Origin: a virus
IMG/VR virus record: IMGVR_UViG_3300043446_003177
Span: 1 to 64,000 of that record
Reading direction: 5' to 3' (one strand)
DNA length: 64,000 nucleotides
Under the pieces are notes generated by a model that had not been told where the DNA came from, ran no database searches, and worked only from the letters and a program-made list of their open reading frames with translations. Every line of letters starts with the position of its first letter. Position 1 is the first letter of the stretch. Of this stretch, positions 25,622 to 35,945 are shown in pieces. The translations under genes were made by a program, and so were the position numbers.

Positions 25622-28445
25622 TCCAAAAGCAGGATCAAATCAAGGAAACGTCTCAGAAAAAATCGACGAAAGAATTCTGAGACTCCTTGGTTTAGAGGAT
25701 GTTTTTGACTTAGATTACGATACATATCTAACTCTTTTAAAAGAAAGGTTAGTATCCGCCAGAATGACTGGAAGTCAAATTCCAGTTGAAGAAGATGAAC
25801 TTCTGCGCGAAGAATATAAAAAAGTAAGGGGTAAGACTGGAAGATTTAAGGTAAATAAAAAGAAGATAAACGTTAATGATATAAAGAAAAAGGGTCCTTT
25901 AAGGATAACAAAAGAGAAATATTTTATAGCATCTTCGGTTAATGTAATATCACCACAAAAGTTATTACCTGGCTCTAAAACAGCAGATGTAAGTGATAAA
26001 GTCAAACCTGTTTTGGGTGATGAGTTAGAGAACAATATTGCGGCAATAAAGAAGTCTGTATTTTCTATTTTTGATATTTTAAAAAATCAATTCTCTTTCA
26101 TGCAAAAAGAAAGAGAGTCGGATAGAAAAGCAAGTGAAGGTAGAAGAAGGAAAAAAAGAGAAGAAGAACTTGAGAAAAAACCATTTGAGAAAATTTCAAA
26201 AGCGATTAAAAGTATTCTTGCTCCAGTAAAATCAATCTGGGATAAGATTATTAATTTTATCGTTCAAACTTTTCTTGGAAGAGTTGTATTTAAATTAATA
26301 GATTGGTTTGCTGATCCTGCTAACAAGGATAAAATACAGTCGATCATACGATTTGTGAAAGATTGGTGGCCTGCTTTGCTTGGTGCTTATCTTTTATTCG
26401 GAACTTCTTTTGGTGGTCTGATAAGATTTACTATTGGATGGGTATCGAAATTTATATTCCAATTAGGTAGAGTTGTAATACCGTCTCTTCTAAGGTTTAT
26501 TGCTAACCCAATTGGAGCAGGATTAGCATTGTTTTCGGCGGGGGCACTCATCCCTGCTATGTTCCCTGGAACTGTTAATGAGCAGGAAAGAAAAACTGCT
26601 GCTGCTCCTGGATCAAATGAAGATAAAATTAAGGAACTTGAAAAGCAAAAGGCAAATCTGAATCTTTTTGAGAAACTTCAAGGAAAAGAATCTGAAATCA
26701 ATGAGCAAATTGAGTTTCTAAAAACTGGTAAAACCAAAGGATATGGATTTGCTAGTGGTGGATTTGTAAGTGGTGAAAAGGGAGTTGATAAAGTCCCAGC
26801 CATGCTTAGCGATGGCGAATTTGTTATGTCTCGCGGAGCCGTTGATAAATTTGGACTTGGATTTTTAGAAGCACTAAACACAGCTGGTGGTGGAAATAAT
26901 AGACCTAAAATCCTAGGTGGAGTTCCTCATGCTGCTGGTGGTGGACAAATAGGATCAGCGATGGGTGAAAAAGGACCTTCTGAGCAGGGTCTTGTTGATA
27001 GAATGATGAGACAAAGATCCAAAGGGATCGATATGAGTTTAGCAAAAGGATTTAAAGATCTTACAAATAGTAGATTAACTAAAAATCCATTAGATGCTGT
27101 TAATAGATTCATTCAGTATAAGTTTGGTTCTGATCCTTCAAAACCATCTACGTGGGGAGATAAAGGATCTGGTGGAGTACCAGGAATTCCTGGAATAACT
27201 TCTCCAATTTCTACACCATCTGGAATGCCCTCTATGGGAGGTGCTGGTTCCGCTGTAAGTAATTCTATGAAAGCAGTGGATAAATTGATATCTGGAAAAT
27301 TTTCTGGTATGTCGAATGTTAAAGTTCCTTCAATTGGAACTTCTGTTATGAATAAACTGAATAAAGTAAAATCTGGTGTAGGCGACACAATAAAGAAAAT
27401 GCAGGAGAGATTTAGTTCTCCCAAAAAACCAGGAGAAAAGGGATTTATTGATAATCTTAAAAGTGCTACTTATAGAGATGCTGGGGCAATATATGCTAAA
27501 CAAATGCTTGGTGGTATGGGAGGTCCATTAAGTGAACAAGATTTAAGCAAAGAGTCTCAAGCAGAGTTGCAAAAGGCAATTGCTAGGGCAAAGAAAAGAA
27601 CTGGATCTGAGATTGCAAAAGCAGAAGCAAAGATTAAAGAACTAGAAGCTTCTGGTGCATCAAAGACTGCTGATGGTAAAAAAGCTTTAGCAACCCAAAG
27701 AAGTTTCTTAAGTAAGTTAAAGGCAGGTGGAATAAGAGTTCAATATACTGATTATAATGATGAAAAAGGTAAGTTGTCTGAGTCTGCAAAAAATGCTAAA
27801 AATATTCTTGGGCAGTTTTGGGCTACAGAAAGAAGTAAAAAAGAGGGTGGTGGATATAGAATAGAAGATAAGTATGATTTTGATATGCTTAAGAAGAAGG
27901 ATGAAAAAACTGGTAAAATGCGAGACATGAATACCGGTGAACTTCTTATGGAAGGTGTATTTGGTAAAGGAAAAACTATACAACAAAGACTTCAAGCAGC
28001 TCATTTATTAAATCCTTTTAAGGGTAAAGGTGATGTTGATATGGTTCTTGGTGGAAGAAGAACAGCACAAGAAGCATTTGGTCTTGCTGGTAGTAAAACT
28101 ACTCTTGGTGCAATGTTGGGAATGTCTGGAAAACCAAAAGATAAAAATACTCAAGCACTTGAAGCAAAACGTCCTTGGTGGGATAAAGCTGGTTGGTTTG
28201 GTGGTGGATCAAGAATTGCTAAGGAACAAGCAGCTAAAGCAAAAATGTCTAAGAGGCAACCACCAAAATCTTTGACTCCTCCTCCACCAAGACCTCCTGC
28301 TCCTGTTGTAACTATTAAAAAACCAAGAACAAAAGCAGATACCATTGGTAAGGGTGGTGGAAATCCCAAAGTAAATACTCCAAGAATAAATGCTCAAAGA
28401 CCTAGTGGTACTAGGAATGCAAAAGCAACACACGGAATTAAGTAA
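25608..28445 (+). CDS. Tape-measure-like tail protein 1
   Basis: 945 residues. Charged coiled-coil N-terminal third (KKREEELEKKPFEKISKAIK), then hydrophobic segments at about 214-240 and 255-320 (LLGAYLLFGTSFGGLIRF, LRFIANPIGAGLALF), then SGGFVSGEKGVDKVPAMLSD and GEFVMSRGAVDKFG at about 383-415, a motif common in tail tape measures. The C-terminal half is Gly/Lys/Ala-rich with helical stretches (KAEAKIKELEASGA). Directly after the gp26 frameshift pair, as expected for a tape measure. The next gene shares its architecture, so the role may be split between them. T4 gp29 is the functional counterpart, but I see no clear sequence match. Confidence 0.7.
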   Translation: MAVGNPKAGSNQGNVSEKIDERILRLLGLEDVFDLDYDTYLTLLKERLVSARMTGSQIPVEEDELLREEYKKVRGKTGRFKVNKKKINVNDIKKKGPLRITKEKYFIASSVNVISPQKLLPGSKTADVSDKVKPVLGDELENNIAAIKKSVFSIFDILKNQFSFMQKERESDRKASEGRRRKKREEELEKKPFEKISKAIKSILAPVKSIWDKIINFIVQTFLGRVVFKLIDWFADPANKDKIQSIIRFVKDWWPALLGAYLLFGTSFGGLIRFTIGWVSKFIFQLGRVVIPSLLRFIANPIGAGLALFSAGALIPAMFPGTVNEQERKTAAAPGSNEDKIKELEKQKANLNLFEKLQGKESEINEQIEFLKTGKTKGYGFASGGFVSGEKGVDKVPAMLSDGEFVMSRGAVDKFGLGFLEALNTAGGGNNRPKILGGVPHAAGGGQIGSAMGEKGPSEQGLVDRMMRQRSKGIDMSLAKGFKDLTNSRLTKNPLDAVNRFIQYKFGSDPSKPSTWGDKGSGGVPGIPGITSPISTPSGMPSMGGAGSAVSNSMKAVDKLISGKFSGMSNVKVPSIGTSVMNKLNKVKSGVGDTIKKMQERFSSPKKPGEKGFIDNLKSATYRDAGAIYAKQMLGGMGGPLSEQDLSKESQAELQKAIARAKKRTGSEIAKAEAKIKELEASGASKTADGKKALATQRSFLSKLKAGGIRVQYTDYNDEKGKLSESAKNAKNILGQFWATERSKKEGGGYRIEDKYDFDMLKKKDEKTGKMRDMNTGELLMEGVFGKGKTIQQRLQAAHLLNPFKGKGDVDMVLGGRRTAQEAFGLAGSKTTLGAMLGMSGKPKDKNTQALEAKRPWWDKAGWFGGGSRIAKEQAAKAKMSKRQPPKSLTPPPPRPPAPVVTIKKPRTKADTIGKGGGNPKVNTPRINAQRPSGTRNAKATHGIK

Positions 28446-28449
28446 GTAA

Positions 28450-31383
28450 ATGGCTAATTTAGATCCCAAAAAAATGTTGCCGCCTTCAAAAAGTTTTCTT
28501 GCGAAAACTAAGAAGTCGTTTATCGTACCTCAGTCTCAAATGCTTGGTACGAAAAAAATCAATGTATCTGATGTAGTAAAAGGATCGGGAAAAAAACAAG
28601 ATTTTTCTGATAGAATTCAGGAAGATATATACGAAATTAAAGTTAAAGTAATTGATATTGAAAAGTTACTTAAGAGTAGTTTTTCTGATCAGAAAAAGTT
28701 TGCAGAAAGAAAAAGAAGAACTGTAGAAAAAGACCAGAGAGAAACTAAAGAAAAAAAACTTGAGGAAAAACCAAAAACAGATTTAAAAACTCCTCAAATA
28801 AAAAATTTCCCTAAGATAGGTCTCTTAGATACAATTAAAAGATTTATCTTAAATACTGTTCTTGGATTTTTTGCTGTAAGGTTGTTAGATCAGTTACCTC
28901 TTTTGATGAAGTTTTTAACTGTGATTGGTCGTATCGCTGATTTTGTTATTGATATTGGTGGAAAATTATTAAATGGGTTGGTAACATTTATAGACTGGGG
29001 ATATAAAGCGTATGATGCTACACGAGGATTTCTAAAAAATCTATTTGGAGCTGATGGGGTTAAACAATTTGATAAGTTAATGGGCGTGATGAACAAGGTT
29101 TTAAACCTTGCTATTATTGCTGGATTGATTCTTGGTGCTGGTAAATTTGGTGGTGGAAAGGGATCACCTGGACGTGGTGGCGGTGCGAGACCAAAGCCGG
29201 GACAAGGTGGGAGACCAAAGGTTACTAGAAGTGGAGGTGGACCAGCAGGGAGACCTGATGTTAGAAATCCATTCAGACAAAGACCAAAAGTAACTACTGG
29301 TGGTGGAAGAGGATTTGGAAATCCATTTAGAATGAAACCAAAGATTACTGGAAGTGGAAGCAAGGGAATTGCTAGACTTTTAGGGAAAGGTTTGGGTAGA
29401 GTTCCTATTATTGGTGGATTGATTGATTTTGCAATTAATCTTTTAATGGGAGAAAATCCTGGAAGAGCAGCTGCTCGTGCAGTTGGTTCTACGATTGGTG
29501 CTTCTCTTGGTGGTATTGCCGCTGGTGCTGTAGGTAGCATTGTTCCAATTGCAGGAACAATGGTTGGTGGATTAATTGGTGCTACCTTAGGTGGACTGTT
29601 GGGTGATGCTGTGGGTGGAACACTTTATGATGTATTGGTTGGAACAAAACAAAAAATGGCTGAAGGTGGTAAAGTAACTACTAGAGCAGGAAAAATTGTT
29701 GGTGGTGGAACTACAAGATCTCTTAAAAAAACAAAGAGAAAATTAGAAGCAAGAATGCCTGATGAAGTTCAGTTGAATCCTGGAGAATCTGTAGGTGGAG
29801 ATATAAAACTGAAAAAACTTTTCCCCGAATCTTCTGATACTAAAACTATGAGTCCATTTGGAGTCATTGAAGGTACGGCTAAACAGTTTACTGGTGTGAA
29901 TTATCTCGGTCCATTATTTGGAGTATTTTCAAAAGTCCTTTTAGGGCAAAAACCATCATCAAAAGATTATGAAAATATTGGATTGGGAATTAACGCATGG
30001 ATTACTAAAGGAATTAATAGTGGTGATATAAAAGGAGGTATTACCGCTGCATTTGCTGAAGGGGGAGTAGTTGATTCTGCATCTCTTACTGCTGATACAG
30101 ACATAAGTAAATGGGTTGAGTATTCATCTAAAGATCTTTTAAATTCTGCCGTTGATGAATCAACAAAAACTATTATGCAAAACTTGATGCTCAAACCTGC
30201 TGAAGAAACCAAGACCACTGCTCCTGGTGAAGAACCCGGAGCGGGTGGAGATATGGGTGGTCCTATGGGTGCAGCGAATGATTCTGTTGGTGGGGCAAGA
30301 TTATTCATGCAATTGGGATTCCCAATGCTTGCCGCTGCTATCTTATCTGGTAATGTTCAGCAAGAATCTGGATGGAAGGGGCAGAGGACACCTTGGGTCT
30401 TAAACGATGGTGCTGGTACAAATAAAGGATTGATTAGTTGGAATAGAAGTAGAATTAAAAATGCAGAAAAGTTTTTGGGTAAACCTCTTGAAAAAGCGAG
30501 TAATGCAGAACAAGTCAGGTGGATTAAGGAAGAATTGAAACAATATGGACTTCTTGATGATTTTATGAATCCCAAGGCAACTGAAGCTCAATTAAAAGCA
30601 GCGTCTTATAAGTATATTGGATGGGGAGATGTTGGTGCTCGTTGGAAATATTCTTCTCAAATTTTTGCTGCATTGCAGAAAGGTGAAAAAGGAACTTTTA
30701 CCTCTGGTGGTTCGGGTGGAGGAATATCCTTGGGTAAGGGGTATGGATCTGCTGGAAGTAAACTAGCAGGAGAACTTGGAAGATATGTTAAAAAATTAGG
30801 CGTAGTTCCTGGAAGTATTCATGAACATCCAGAACATGGTGGAGTTCGTGGTAGACACTCTCCAAATTCTTATCACTATCAGGGTAGAGCAATTGACCTG
30901 GGTGCATATGCATACGAGCAAGGACCAGTTTTAAAAGCCATTGCAGATTTTAATAGAATGAAAGGTATAAAACCAGTTGAACTTCTTAAAGCAGGAGATC
31001 CTGGTCACAGTGATCATGTTCACGTTGCATATCGAGAGGGTGGATTTGCTGACGGACCACAATATGCAATGTTGGGTGAGGAAGGAACTGAGGCGATTAC
31101 AGATGCAGATTCTACAAGATTGCTTGGAAAAAATTTCTTTGCAACAATTAATGCTATCGAAAACAAATCACAACTTAAGAAACACGCAGGATCTCTTATT
31201 AATACATTAAATAGTTATGCTGGTTATGAGAATGGAGCTCCAATTATGGTTGTTGATCCTGGACCATCTCCAGCAAGTCAACAAGAAGATGCTTCACCAA
31301 AACCAAAATCTGATCCATTCACAGGAGAGTCTAGTAATGCAAATGCATATGATCCATTCAACAAACTATATGCTCTAGGATAA
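28450..31383 (+). CDS. Tape-measure-like tail protein 2 with lysozyme-like and M15-like peptidase domains
   Basis: 977 residues. Charged coiled coil to about 130, hydrophobic helices about 137-200 (VLGFFAVRLLDQLPLLMKFL), a Gly/Arg/Pro-rich linker, a Gly/Ala membrane-like stretch (about 320-395), then two enzymatic modules. Residues about 616-745 resemble tail lysozymes (NVQQESGW with Glu639, NKGLISWNRSR). Residues about 776-862 resemble M15-type D-Ala-D-Ala or endopeptidases: His803, SYHYQGRAIDLG with His809 and Asp816, and GHSDHVHVA with His856 and His858. GEEGTEAITDAD near the end is a common tape-measure motif. It probably digests peptidoglycan as DNA enters. It starts 5 bases after the previous stop. 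Confidence 0.75.
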   Translation: MANLDPKKMLPPSKSFLAKTKKSFIVPQSQMLGTKKINVSDVVKGSGKKQDFSDRIQEDIYEIKVKVIDIEKLLKSSFSDQKKFAERKRRTVEKDQRETKEKKLEEKPKTDLKTPQIKNFPKIGLLDTIKRFILNTVLGFFAVRLLDQLPLLMKFLTVIGRIADFVIDIGGKLLNGLVTFIDWGYKAYDATRGFLKNLFGADGVKQFDKLMGVMNKVLNLAIIAGLILGAGKFGGGKGSPGRGGGARPKPGQGGRPKVTRSGGGPAGRPDVRNPFRQRPKVTTGGGRGFGNPFRMKPKITGSGSKGIARLLGKGLGRVPIIGGLIDFAINLLMGENPGRAAARAVGSTIGASLGGIAAGAVGSIVPIAGTMVGGLIGATLGGLLGDAVGGTLYDVLVGTKQKMAEGGKVTTRAGKIVGGGTTRSLKKTKRKLEARMPDEVQLNPGESVGGDIKLKKLFPESSDTKTMSPFGVIEGTAKQFTGVNYLGPLFGVFSKVLLGQKPSSKDYENIGLGINAWITKGINSGDIKGGITAAFAEGGVVDSASLTADTDISKWVEYSSKDLLNSAVDESTKTIMQNLMLKPAEETKTTAPGEEPGAGGDMGGPMGAANDSVGGARLFMQLGFPMLAAAILSGNVQQESGWKGQRTPWVLNDGAGTNKGLISWNRSRIKNAEKFLGKPLEKASNAEQVRWIKEELKQYGLLDDFMNPKATEAQLKAASYKYIGWGDVGARWKYSSQIFAALQKGEKGTFTSGGSGGGISLGKGYGSAGSKLAGELGRYVKKLGVVPGSIHEHPEHGGVRGRHSPNSYHYQGRAIDLGAYAYEQGPVLKAIADFNRMKGIKPVELLKAGDPGHSDHVHVAYREGGFADGPQYAMLGEEGTEAITDADSTRLLGKNFFATINAIENKSQLKKHAGSLINTLNSYAGYENGAPIMVVDPGPSPASQQEDASPKPKSDPFTGESSNANAYDPFNKLYALG

Positions 31384-31384
31384 A

Positions 31385-32683
31385 ATGGCTGAAAGTAGAA
31401 GAGCAGAACCTAGTAATATTAAAAAACTCTTGATTAAATCTAATCAAGGGGGGAAATCTATTGACGTTTCGACTGGATTAGTTCGATTGGAATTTTATGA
31501 GAGTATCTTACAAGAGTGTATTGCTGTAAATTTGATTTTTATGGATACTGGAAACAGTATTGATGGTAGTATGGGAGTAATTGAAGGTCTTCCTGTAGTT
31601 GGTGGTGAAGAGGTAGAACTAGTAATGAATGATAATTATGACCAAGAAATATCAATAAAACTAAATGTAAATAAATTTTCATCAACAACTCAAGATAACC
31701 TGAGAAATGTTGTTGCGATGGAATTGGTTACTAAAGAATTTTTCTTAAATGAAATTTCTCGTGTCGTAAAAAGATATGATGGGGTAGTTTCAGATTCTGT
31801 TACTAAGATACTAAAAGATGTTTTGAAAACAGAAAAAAAACTAATCATTGATGCTACACTAAACAAATATAACTTTATAGGAAATTCTAGAAAACCTTTT
31901 TATGTTTGTATGTGGTTATGTAAAAAATCTATTCCAGACCTTCCCAATGCAAAAGGTGCAGCAGCTGGATATTTTTTATATGAAACTACCAAAGGAATTA
32001 ATTTCAAATCTATTGATAAACTTCTTTCTACTGAGGGAAAAACTCCTAAGAAAATGATTTATAATAATAGTACTGATATTCCACCTGGATATGATATTAA
32101 GATTTTAGATTATTCGGTAAGTGGACCAAAAGAAGGAGATAGTGGTGGATTAGATTTGCAGTCAAAACTAATGATGGGTGCATATGGAAGTAAGATTCGT
32201 ACTTTAAACCCATATGATGTAAAATATCAAGATAAAGATTTGGAAGGATCTAAACAGAAAAAAGGTATAAAAACTGCAGGAAAAGATTTTAATTCTAATT
32301 TACCTACTTGGTTGAAAGATAAACCAACCAGACAGTTTTCTAATATCTTACCAATAGGTTCTTTACCAAGTGGAAATTCTGTAGATGAACAACTTAAAGA
32401 TTCAAAGAAACCTACTTTTGATGTCGATGCTGCTTTAATTCAAGCTCCAATGAGATATAATCAACTTTTTGCATCTAAAGTTGAAATTACTATTGCTGGT
32501 TATTATAAATTAAATGCAGGTGATATTGTATCATGTGAGTTTCCTGAACTGTCTGGAAAAACTAATCAAGCGCCAAGTAAGCGTTTAGGAGGTATATATA
32601 TGATATCAGATATATGTCATTTGGTAACTCCTAAAAAAACTTTTACTAAATTAAACTTAGTAAGAGATTCTTATGGTAAATAA
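31385..32683 (+). CDS. Baseplate hub protein, gp27-like
   Basis: 432 residues. The start (NIKKLLIKSNQGGKSIDVST, then VRLEFYESILQECIAVNLIF) and a TKEFFLNEISRVVKRYDGVV segment match the hub ring fold of T4 gp27 and P2 gpD-like proteins; the end (YYKLNAGDIVSCEFPELSGK, then GGIYMISDICHLVTPKKTFT) gives the closing beta domain. In T4, gp27 binds gp5 and caps the tube; here the gp5-like gene follows after one small gene. The start is one base after the tape-measure stop. Confidence 0.7.
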   Translation: MAESRRAEPSNIKKLLIKSNQGGKSIDVSTGLVRLEFYESILQECIAVNLIFMDTGNSIDGSMGVIEGLPVVGGEEVELVMNDNYDQEISIKLNVNKFSSTTQDNLRNVVAMELVTKEFFLNEISRVVKRYDGVVSDSVTKILKDVLKTEKKLIIDATLNKYNFIGNSRKPFYVCMWLCKKSIPDLPNAKGAAAGYFLYETTKGINFKSIDKLLSTEGKTPKKMIYNNSTDIPPGYDIKILDYSVSGPKEGDSGGLDLQSKLMMGAYGSKIRTLNPYDVKYQDKDLEGSKQKKGIKTAGKDFNSNLPTWLKDKPTRQFSNILPIGSLPSGNSVDEQLKDSKKPTFDVDAALIQAPMRYNQLFASKVEITIAGYYKLNAGDIVSCEFPELSGKTNQAPSKRLGGIYMISDICHLVTPKKTFTKLNLVRDSYGK

Positions 32684-32698
32684 ACCTTAGGTAACAAA

Positions 32699-32911
32699 AT
32701 GGAAAACATTCACCAACACATTGAACAAGATAAAAAAATATTAGATGATCCTCAAACGTCTCCTCAAGCACGTAGACATACTGAGGAAGAACTTGCATCA
32801 TTGGAAAGATATGTAAAAAGACATCCAGATGATGATCATGATCCAACTTCTTTGGAATTATATTGTGACGATAATCCAGATGCTCTGGAATGTAAAATTT
32901 ATGAAGACTGA
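32699..32911 (+). CDS. Small acidic phage protein of unknown function
   Basis: 70 residues, His- and Asp-rich (MENIHQHIEQDKKILDDPQT, KRHPDDDHDPTSLELYCDDN), predicted helical N-terminal half. No known family. It lies between the two hub genes, and its stop TGA overlaps the hub ATG by one base (TGATG), so it is coupled to the gp5-like hub protein and may be a baseplate assembly factor. Confidence 0.65.
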   Translation: MENIHQHIEQDKKILDDPQTSPQARRHTEEELASLERYVKRHPDDDHDPTSLELYCDDNPDALECKIYED

Positions 32912-35364
32912 TGCTCGAAAACTCTTTATTTAATTCCAACCTCGTAGGATCCGAGGGTTTTTATTGGTGGATAGGCCAAGTTGTTGATAATAAAACTTGG
33001 AATGATAATATTCAGAAAAAAAAGTTTATAGATCCAAATGAGATAAAAGGTTTTGGATCTCGATATAAAGTAAGAATATTTGGACACCACACCGATAAAA
33101 AAGATGATATAAAAGACATGGATCTGCCGTGGGCGCAGGCAATGTTGCCTATTACCGCTGGTGGTGGACAAATGTCTGCATCACAAACTCCAAATATAAA
33201 ACAGGGTAATATTGTATTTGGATTTTTCTTAGATGGTATTGAAGCGCAACAACCCATTATTATGGGAATATTGGGCAATAATGCTCAGACTTCTTTAGAC
33301 CAGAGAATACCAGAAAAGGGATTTATTCCTACAAGTGGATTTGCTAATGGAGAAAAAGTTCCAGGATATGCAAAACCTGCAGAATCAAAAAGTGGTGTTC
33401 CTTCTGGAACTGCTAAAGGCGGAGGACCAGCAACTGGTAAAGGATCTGCTTCTAATAATGGAAAACCTTTAGAGGGTGATGGGGCAAATATCAATCAAAC
33501 TAATAATGATGACTTAGAGCAGGAAAAGGATGGAAATGTAAAAACACATTTAGCTAAGACTCAAAAATGTGGTGGTAATGATCTTGATGGTATTCAACTT
33601 GAGATTGAGAAGTTGATGAAGCAGATTGAACGAGTTAAAAGCTCGGTTGATAAGTTTCAATCTGCTGTAAATGATACTGTAAATAATGCTCAGGAAAAAA
33701 TTAAAGAATTAGTTGGAAGAGCGGCAAAATTTATTGCTCGCTTCATGAAAACAATTATTGATTTTATTAGAAAATATGTAATTGAATTCACTCGGGAACA
33801 AACAAAAAAAGTTTATTATTTGTTGATGCCCAATGAAAGACCAACTTTAAAGAAAGCCGAAGAAAAAATACTAGATCTTCTTGGATGCTTATTCAATTTA
33901 ATAATTGATGCTTTGATTGGTATGATTACTAATGCTTTGAATAATGCATTAGATCAAATGGTCAACGTTGCATCCTGTGCGGTTGAAAATATTATGGGAT
34001 CTCTTTTGGGAGAAATGCTTGGGTTTATTGATGGTGCAGTAAATTCTATTCTAGGTCCATTAAATTCATTGTTATCTACTTTTGGTGCTGCTATTAGTTT
34101 TGGTGGGCAAATTTTAGGACTGCTTTCGCAACTTCTTGGATTTTTAACTTGTGATGTTGATGGGGAGTGTCCAGAAGTAAATCAATGGAGTATGTGGAGT
34201 GGTATCGGAGATAATGGTGGATTATCTGGTACACTTCAAGGTGTATTTGACCAAGCAAAAGCGATTGGAAGTCAAATAACAGATGCTGTTGATATTAATA
34301 ATTTTGATTTTAGTTCTCTGGGAACAAATGCAAGTCCATCGAGTGCATCGGGTGGATCTTGTAATGTTGGACCTCAATTGTGTGGACCTCCTGTAGTAAG
34401 TTTCTTTGGATCTGGATCTGGCGCAAAGGGAAATGCTATTGTTTCTCCAACTGGAAGTATTCTTGGAATTGATATTATTTCAACTGGATCTGGGTATAAT
34501 GGCGCAAGTACAGTTTCTGTTATAGATCCATGTGGGCAAGGATCTGGTGCAATCGGAAAAGTTATACTTGGACCAGCACAACCACCAAATGGTGGATCAA
34601 ATCCAGATCAAAATAGAGGAAAACCGGGAACTGGAATTTTAGAAGTTGTAATGATTGATCCTGGATCTGGATATCTTCCAAAATACAACGGAAGCCAGGG
34701 TGGAATGCAAAGAACTTGGGCAGAAAACTATCAAACAACAGTTTATAGAGGAAATGGTAGATATGATAGACCATATAATCCTGGAATAGAGATTCAGGTA
34801 TGCCCCGGAGACACTGTAACTCTTCCCTTTTTCACTACTGCAGAAATTTATGATACAGATGGAAATTCTACCGAAACTTTAGTTGGTGGAAAAAATATTG
34901 TTAAAAATAAATGTGGAACACTAACTACACCTAGAATTTCTGATGAGGATTTCAATAGATTGAATACAGAAGGTCTTTCTGAGCAAGCAATTGCTAATCT
35001 TGGTTTAGATGCAGCAGTTACTTCTAAAGGAACCTATCCAGTTATTATGAAAATATGTGATGTACTTGTTAAGGATGGTGGAATTAATTATGATCCAGAC
35101 GTAGACAAGATAGTAGTAAGTCCTGCTAATGGTGCTGTATTGGAACCAGTTTTTGGTCAATTTGGTAGATTGGTAAAAGTTAATGTTATTAATAGTGGAG
35201 AAGGATTTACTGAACCTCCAGATATTTACATTCAAAGTCAAACGGGTTATAATGCATTAATTATTCCTTTAATGTGTGTAAATAGAGTAGGAGATGATCT
35301 AGATGGTGAAGAACCCGATCCAACAAAGGTCATTCAAGTAATCGATTGTGTTGGTAAAGTTTAA
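32911..35364 (+). CDS. 5: Baseplate hub protein with gp5-like OB fold, no lysozyme domain
   Basis: 817 residues. The first 150 residues (FYWWIGQVVDNKTW, YKVRIFGHHTDKKDDI, LPWAQAMLPITAGGGQMSAS, GNIVFGFFLDGIEAQQPIIM) are the OB-fold start of gp5/gpV-type hub proteins. No T4-type lysozyme domain follows; instead there is a Gly/Pro linker, a long helical region (about 225-400) and C-terminal GSGY repeats (IDIISTGSGYNGASTVSVID, VVMIDPGSGYLPKYNG). The spike beta-helix is in the next gene. So gp5 functions appear split, with the hydrolase moved to the tape measure. Confidence 0.75.
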   Translation: MLENSLFNSNLVGSEGFYWWIGQVVDNKTWNDNIQKKKFIDPNEIKGFGSRYKVRIFGHHTDKKDDIKDMDLPWAQAMLPITAGGGQMSASQTPNIKQGNIVFGFFLDGIEAQQPIIMGILGNNAQTSLDQRIPEKGFIPTSGFANGEKVPGYAKPAESKSGVPSGTAKGGGPATGKGSASNNGKPLEGDGANINQTNNDDLEQEKDGNVKTHLAKTQKCGGNDLDGIQLEIEKLMKQIERVKSSVDKFQSAVNDTVNNAQEKIKELVGRAAKFIARFMKTIIDFIRKYVIEFTREQTKKVYYLLMPNERPTLKKAEEKILDLLGCLFNLIIDALIGMITNALNNALDQMVNVASCAVENIMGSLLGEMLGFIDGAVNSILGPLNSLLSTFGAAISFGGQILGLLSQLLGFLTCDVDGECPEVNQWSMWSGIGDNGGLSGTLQGVFDQAKAIGSQITDAVDINNFDFSSLGTNASPSSASGGSCNVGPQLCGPPVVSFFGSGSGAKGNAIVSPTGSILGIDIISTGSGYNGASTVSVIDPCGQGSGAIGKVILGPAQPPNGGSNPDQNRGKPGTGILEVVMIDPGSGYLPKYNGSQGGMQRTWAENYQTTVYRGNGRYDRPYNPGIEIQVCPGDTVTLPFFTTAEIYDTDGNSTETLVGGKNIVKNKCGTLTTPRISDEDFNRLNTEGLSEQAIANLGLDAAVTSKGTYPVIMKICDVLVKDGGINYDPDVDKIVVSPANGAVLEPVFGQFGRLVKVNVINSGEGFTEPPDIYIQSQTGYNALIIPLMCVNRVGDDLDGEEPDPTKVIQVIDCVGKV

Positions 35365-35939
35365 TGGCCAAGAGTAATTATCATACAGTTAGATATGGGA
35401 CTGCAGATGGTGAAATACAATTTGGACATATGCACACTGATGGAGTTACATCAGCATTCACTGTAAGAAGTGGTCATGAAAATTTGCATTACATGCAAAT
35501 GGACATTGATGGGCAAAGGGAAGGGTGGACAACTAACAGATGCACTGGAGTATATCAAGTACAATGTGGCGATAACGTAAAAGATAAGCAACCAGCGTTT
35601 TTTGTTGATGCTGTAAATGGTGATATTGTTATATCTGCATTAAACGGAAGAATCCGTATGCAAGCAGAAAATATTGATATTATTGCTAAAGGTCCAGATA
35701 ATAAGAATGGAAATATAACTTTAGATGCTAATGAAAGAATCGAACTCAAATCAAAACATGTTGAGGTAAATGCAACATCAGTTGCTAAGTTTTTTTCTTC
35801 TGGTACTTTAGAAACAATTGGTAATGGGTTGTTAAATATATACGGAGGACTTATTGATAGTGCTGATGGTGCGACAAAACTCAATAGGTCAAAAGCAAAT
35901 TCAACTCTTGAGAATAGAGAAGCAAACAAATCTTTCTAA
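35364..35939 (+). CDS. Central spike protein, gp5 C-terminal-like beta helix
   Basis: 191 residues. It contains regular beta-helix needle repeats (GDIVISALNGRIRMQAENID, NGNITLDANERIELKSKHVE, KFFSSGTLETIGNGLLNIYG) like the gp5 C-terminal prism and gpV spikes. It overlaps the hub stop by one base (TAATG), consistent with equimolar production. The N-terminal 60 residues (MAKSNYHTVRYGTADGEIQF) probably bind the OB-fold hub. No PAAR-type tip motif is visible. Confidence 0.75.
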   Translation: MAKSNYHTVRYGTADGEIQFGHMHTDGVTSAFTVRSGHENLHYMQMDIDGQREGWTTNRCTGVYQVQCGDNVKDKQPAFFVDAVNGDIVISALNGRIRMQAENIDIIAKGPDNKNGNITLDANERIELKSKHVEVNATSVAKFFSSGTLETIGNGLLNIYGGLIDSADGATKLNRSKANSTLENREANKSF

Positions 35940-35945
35940 GAAATT

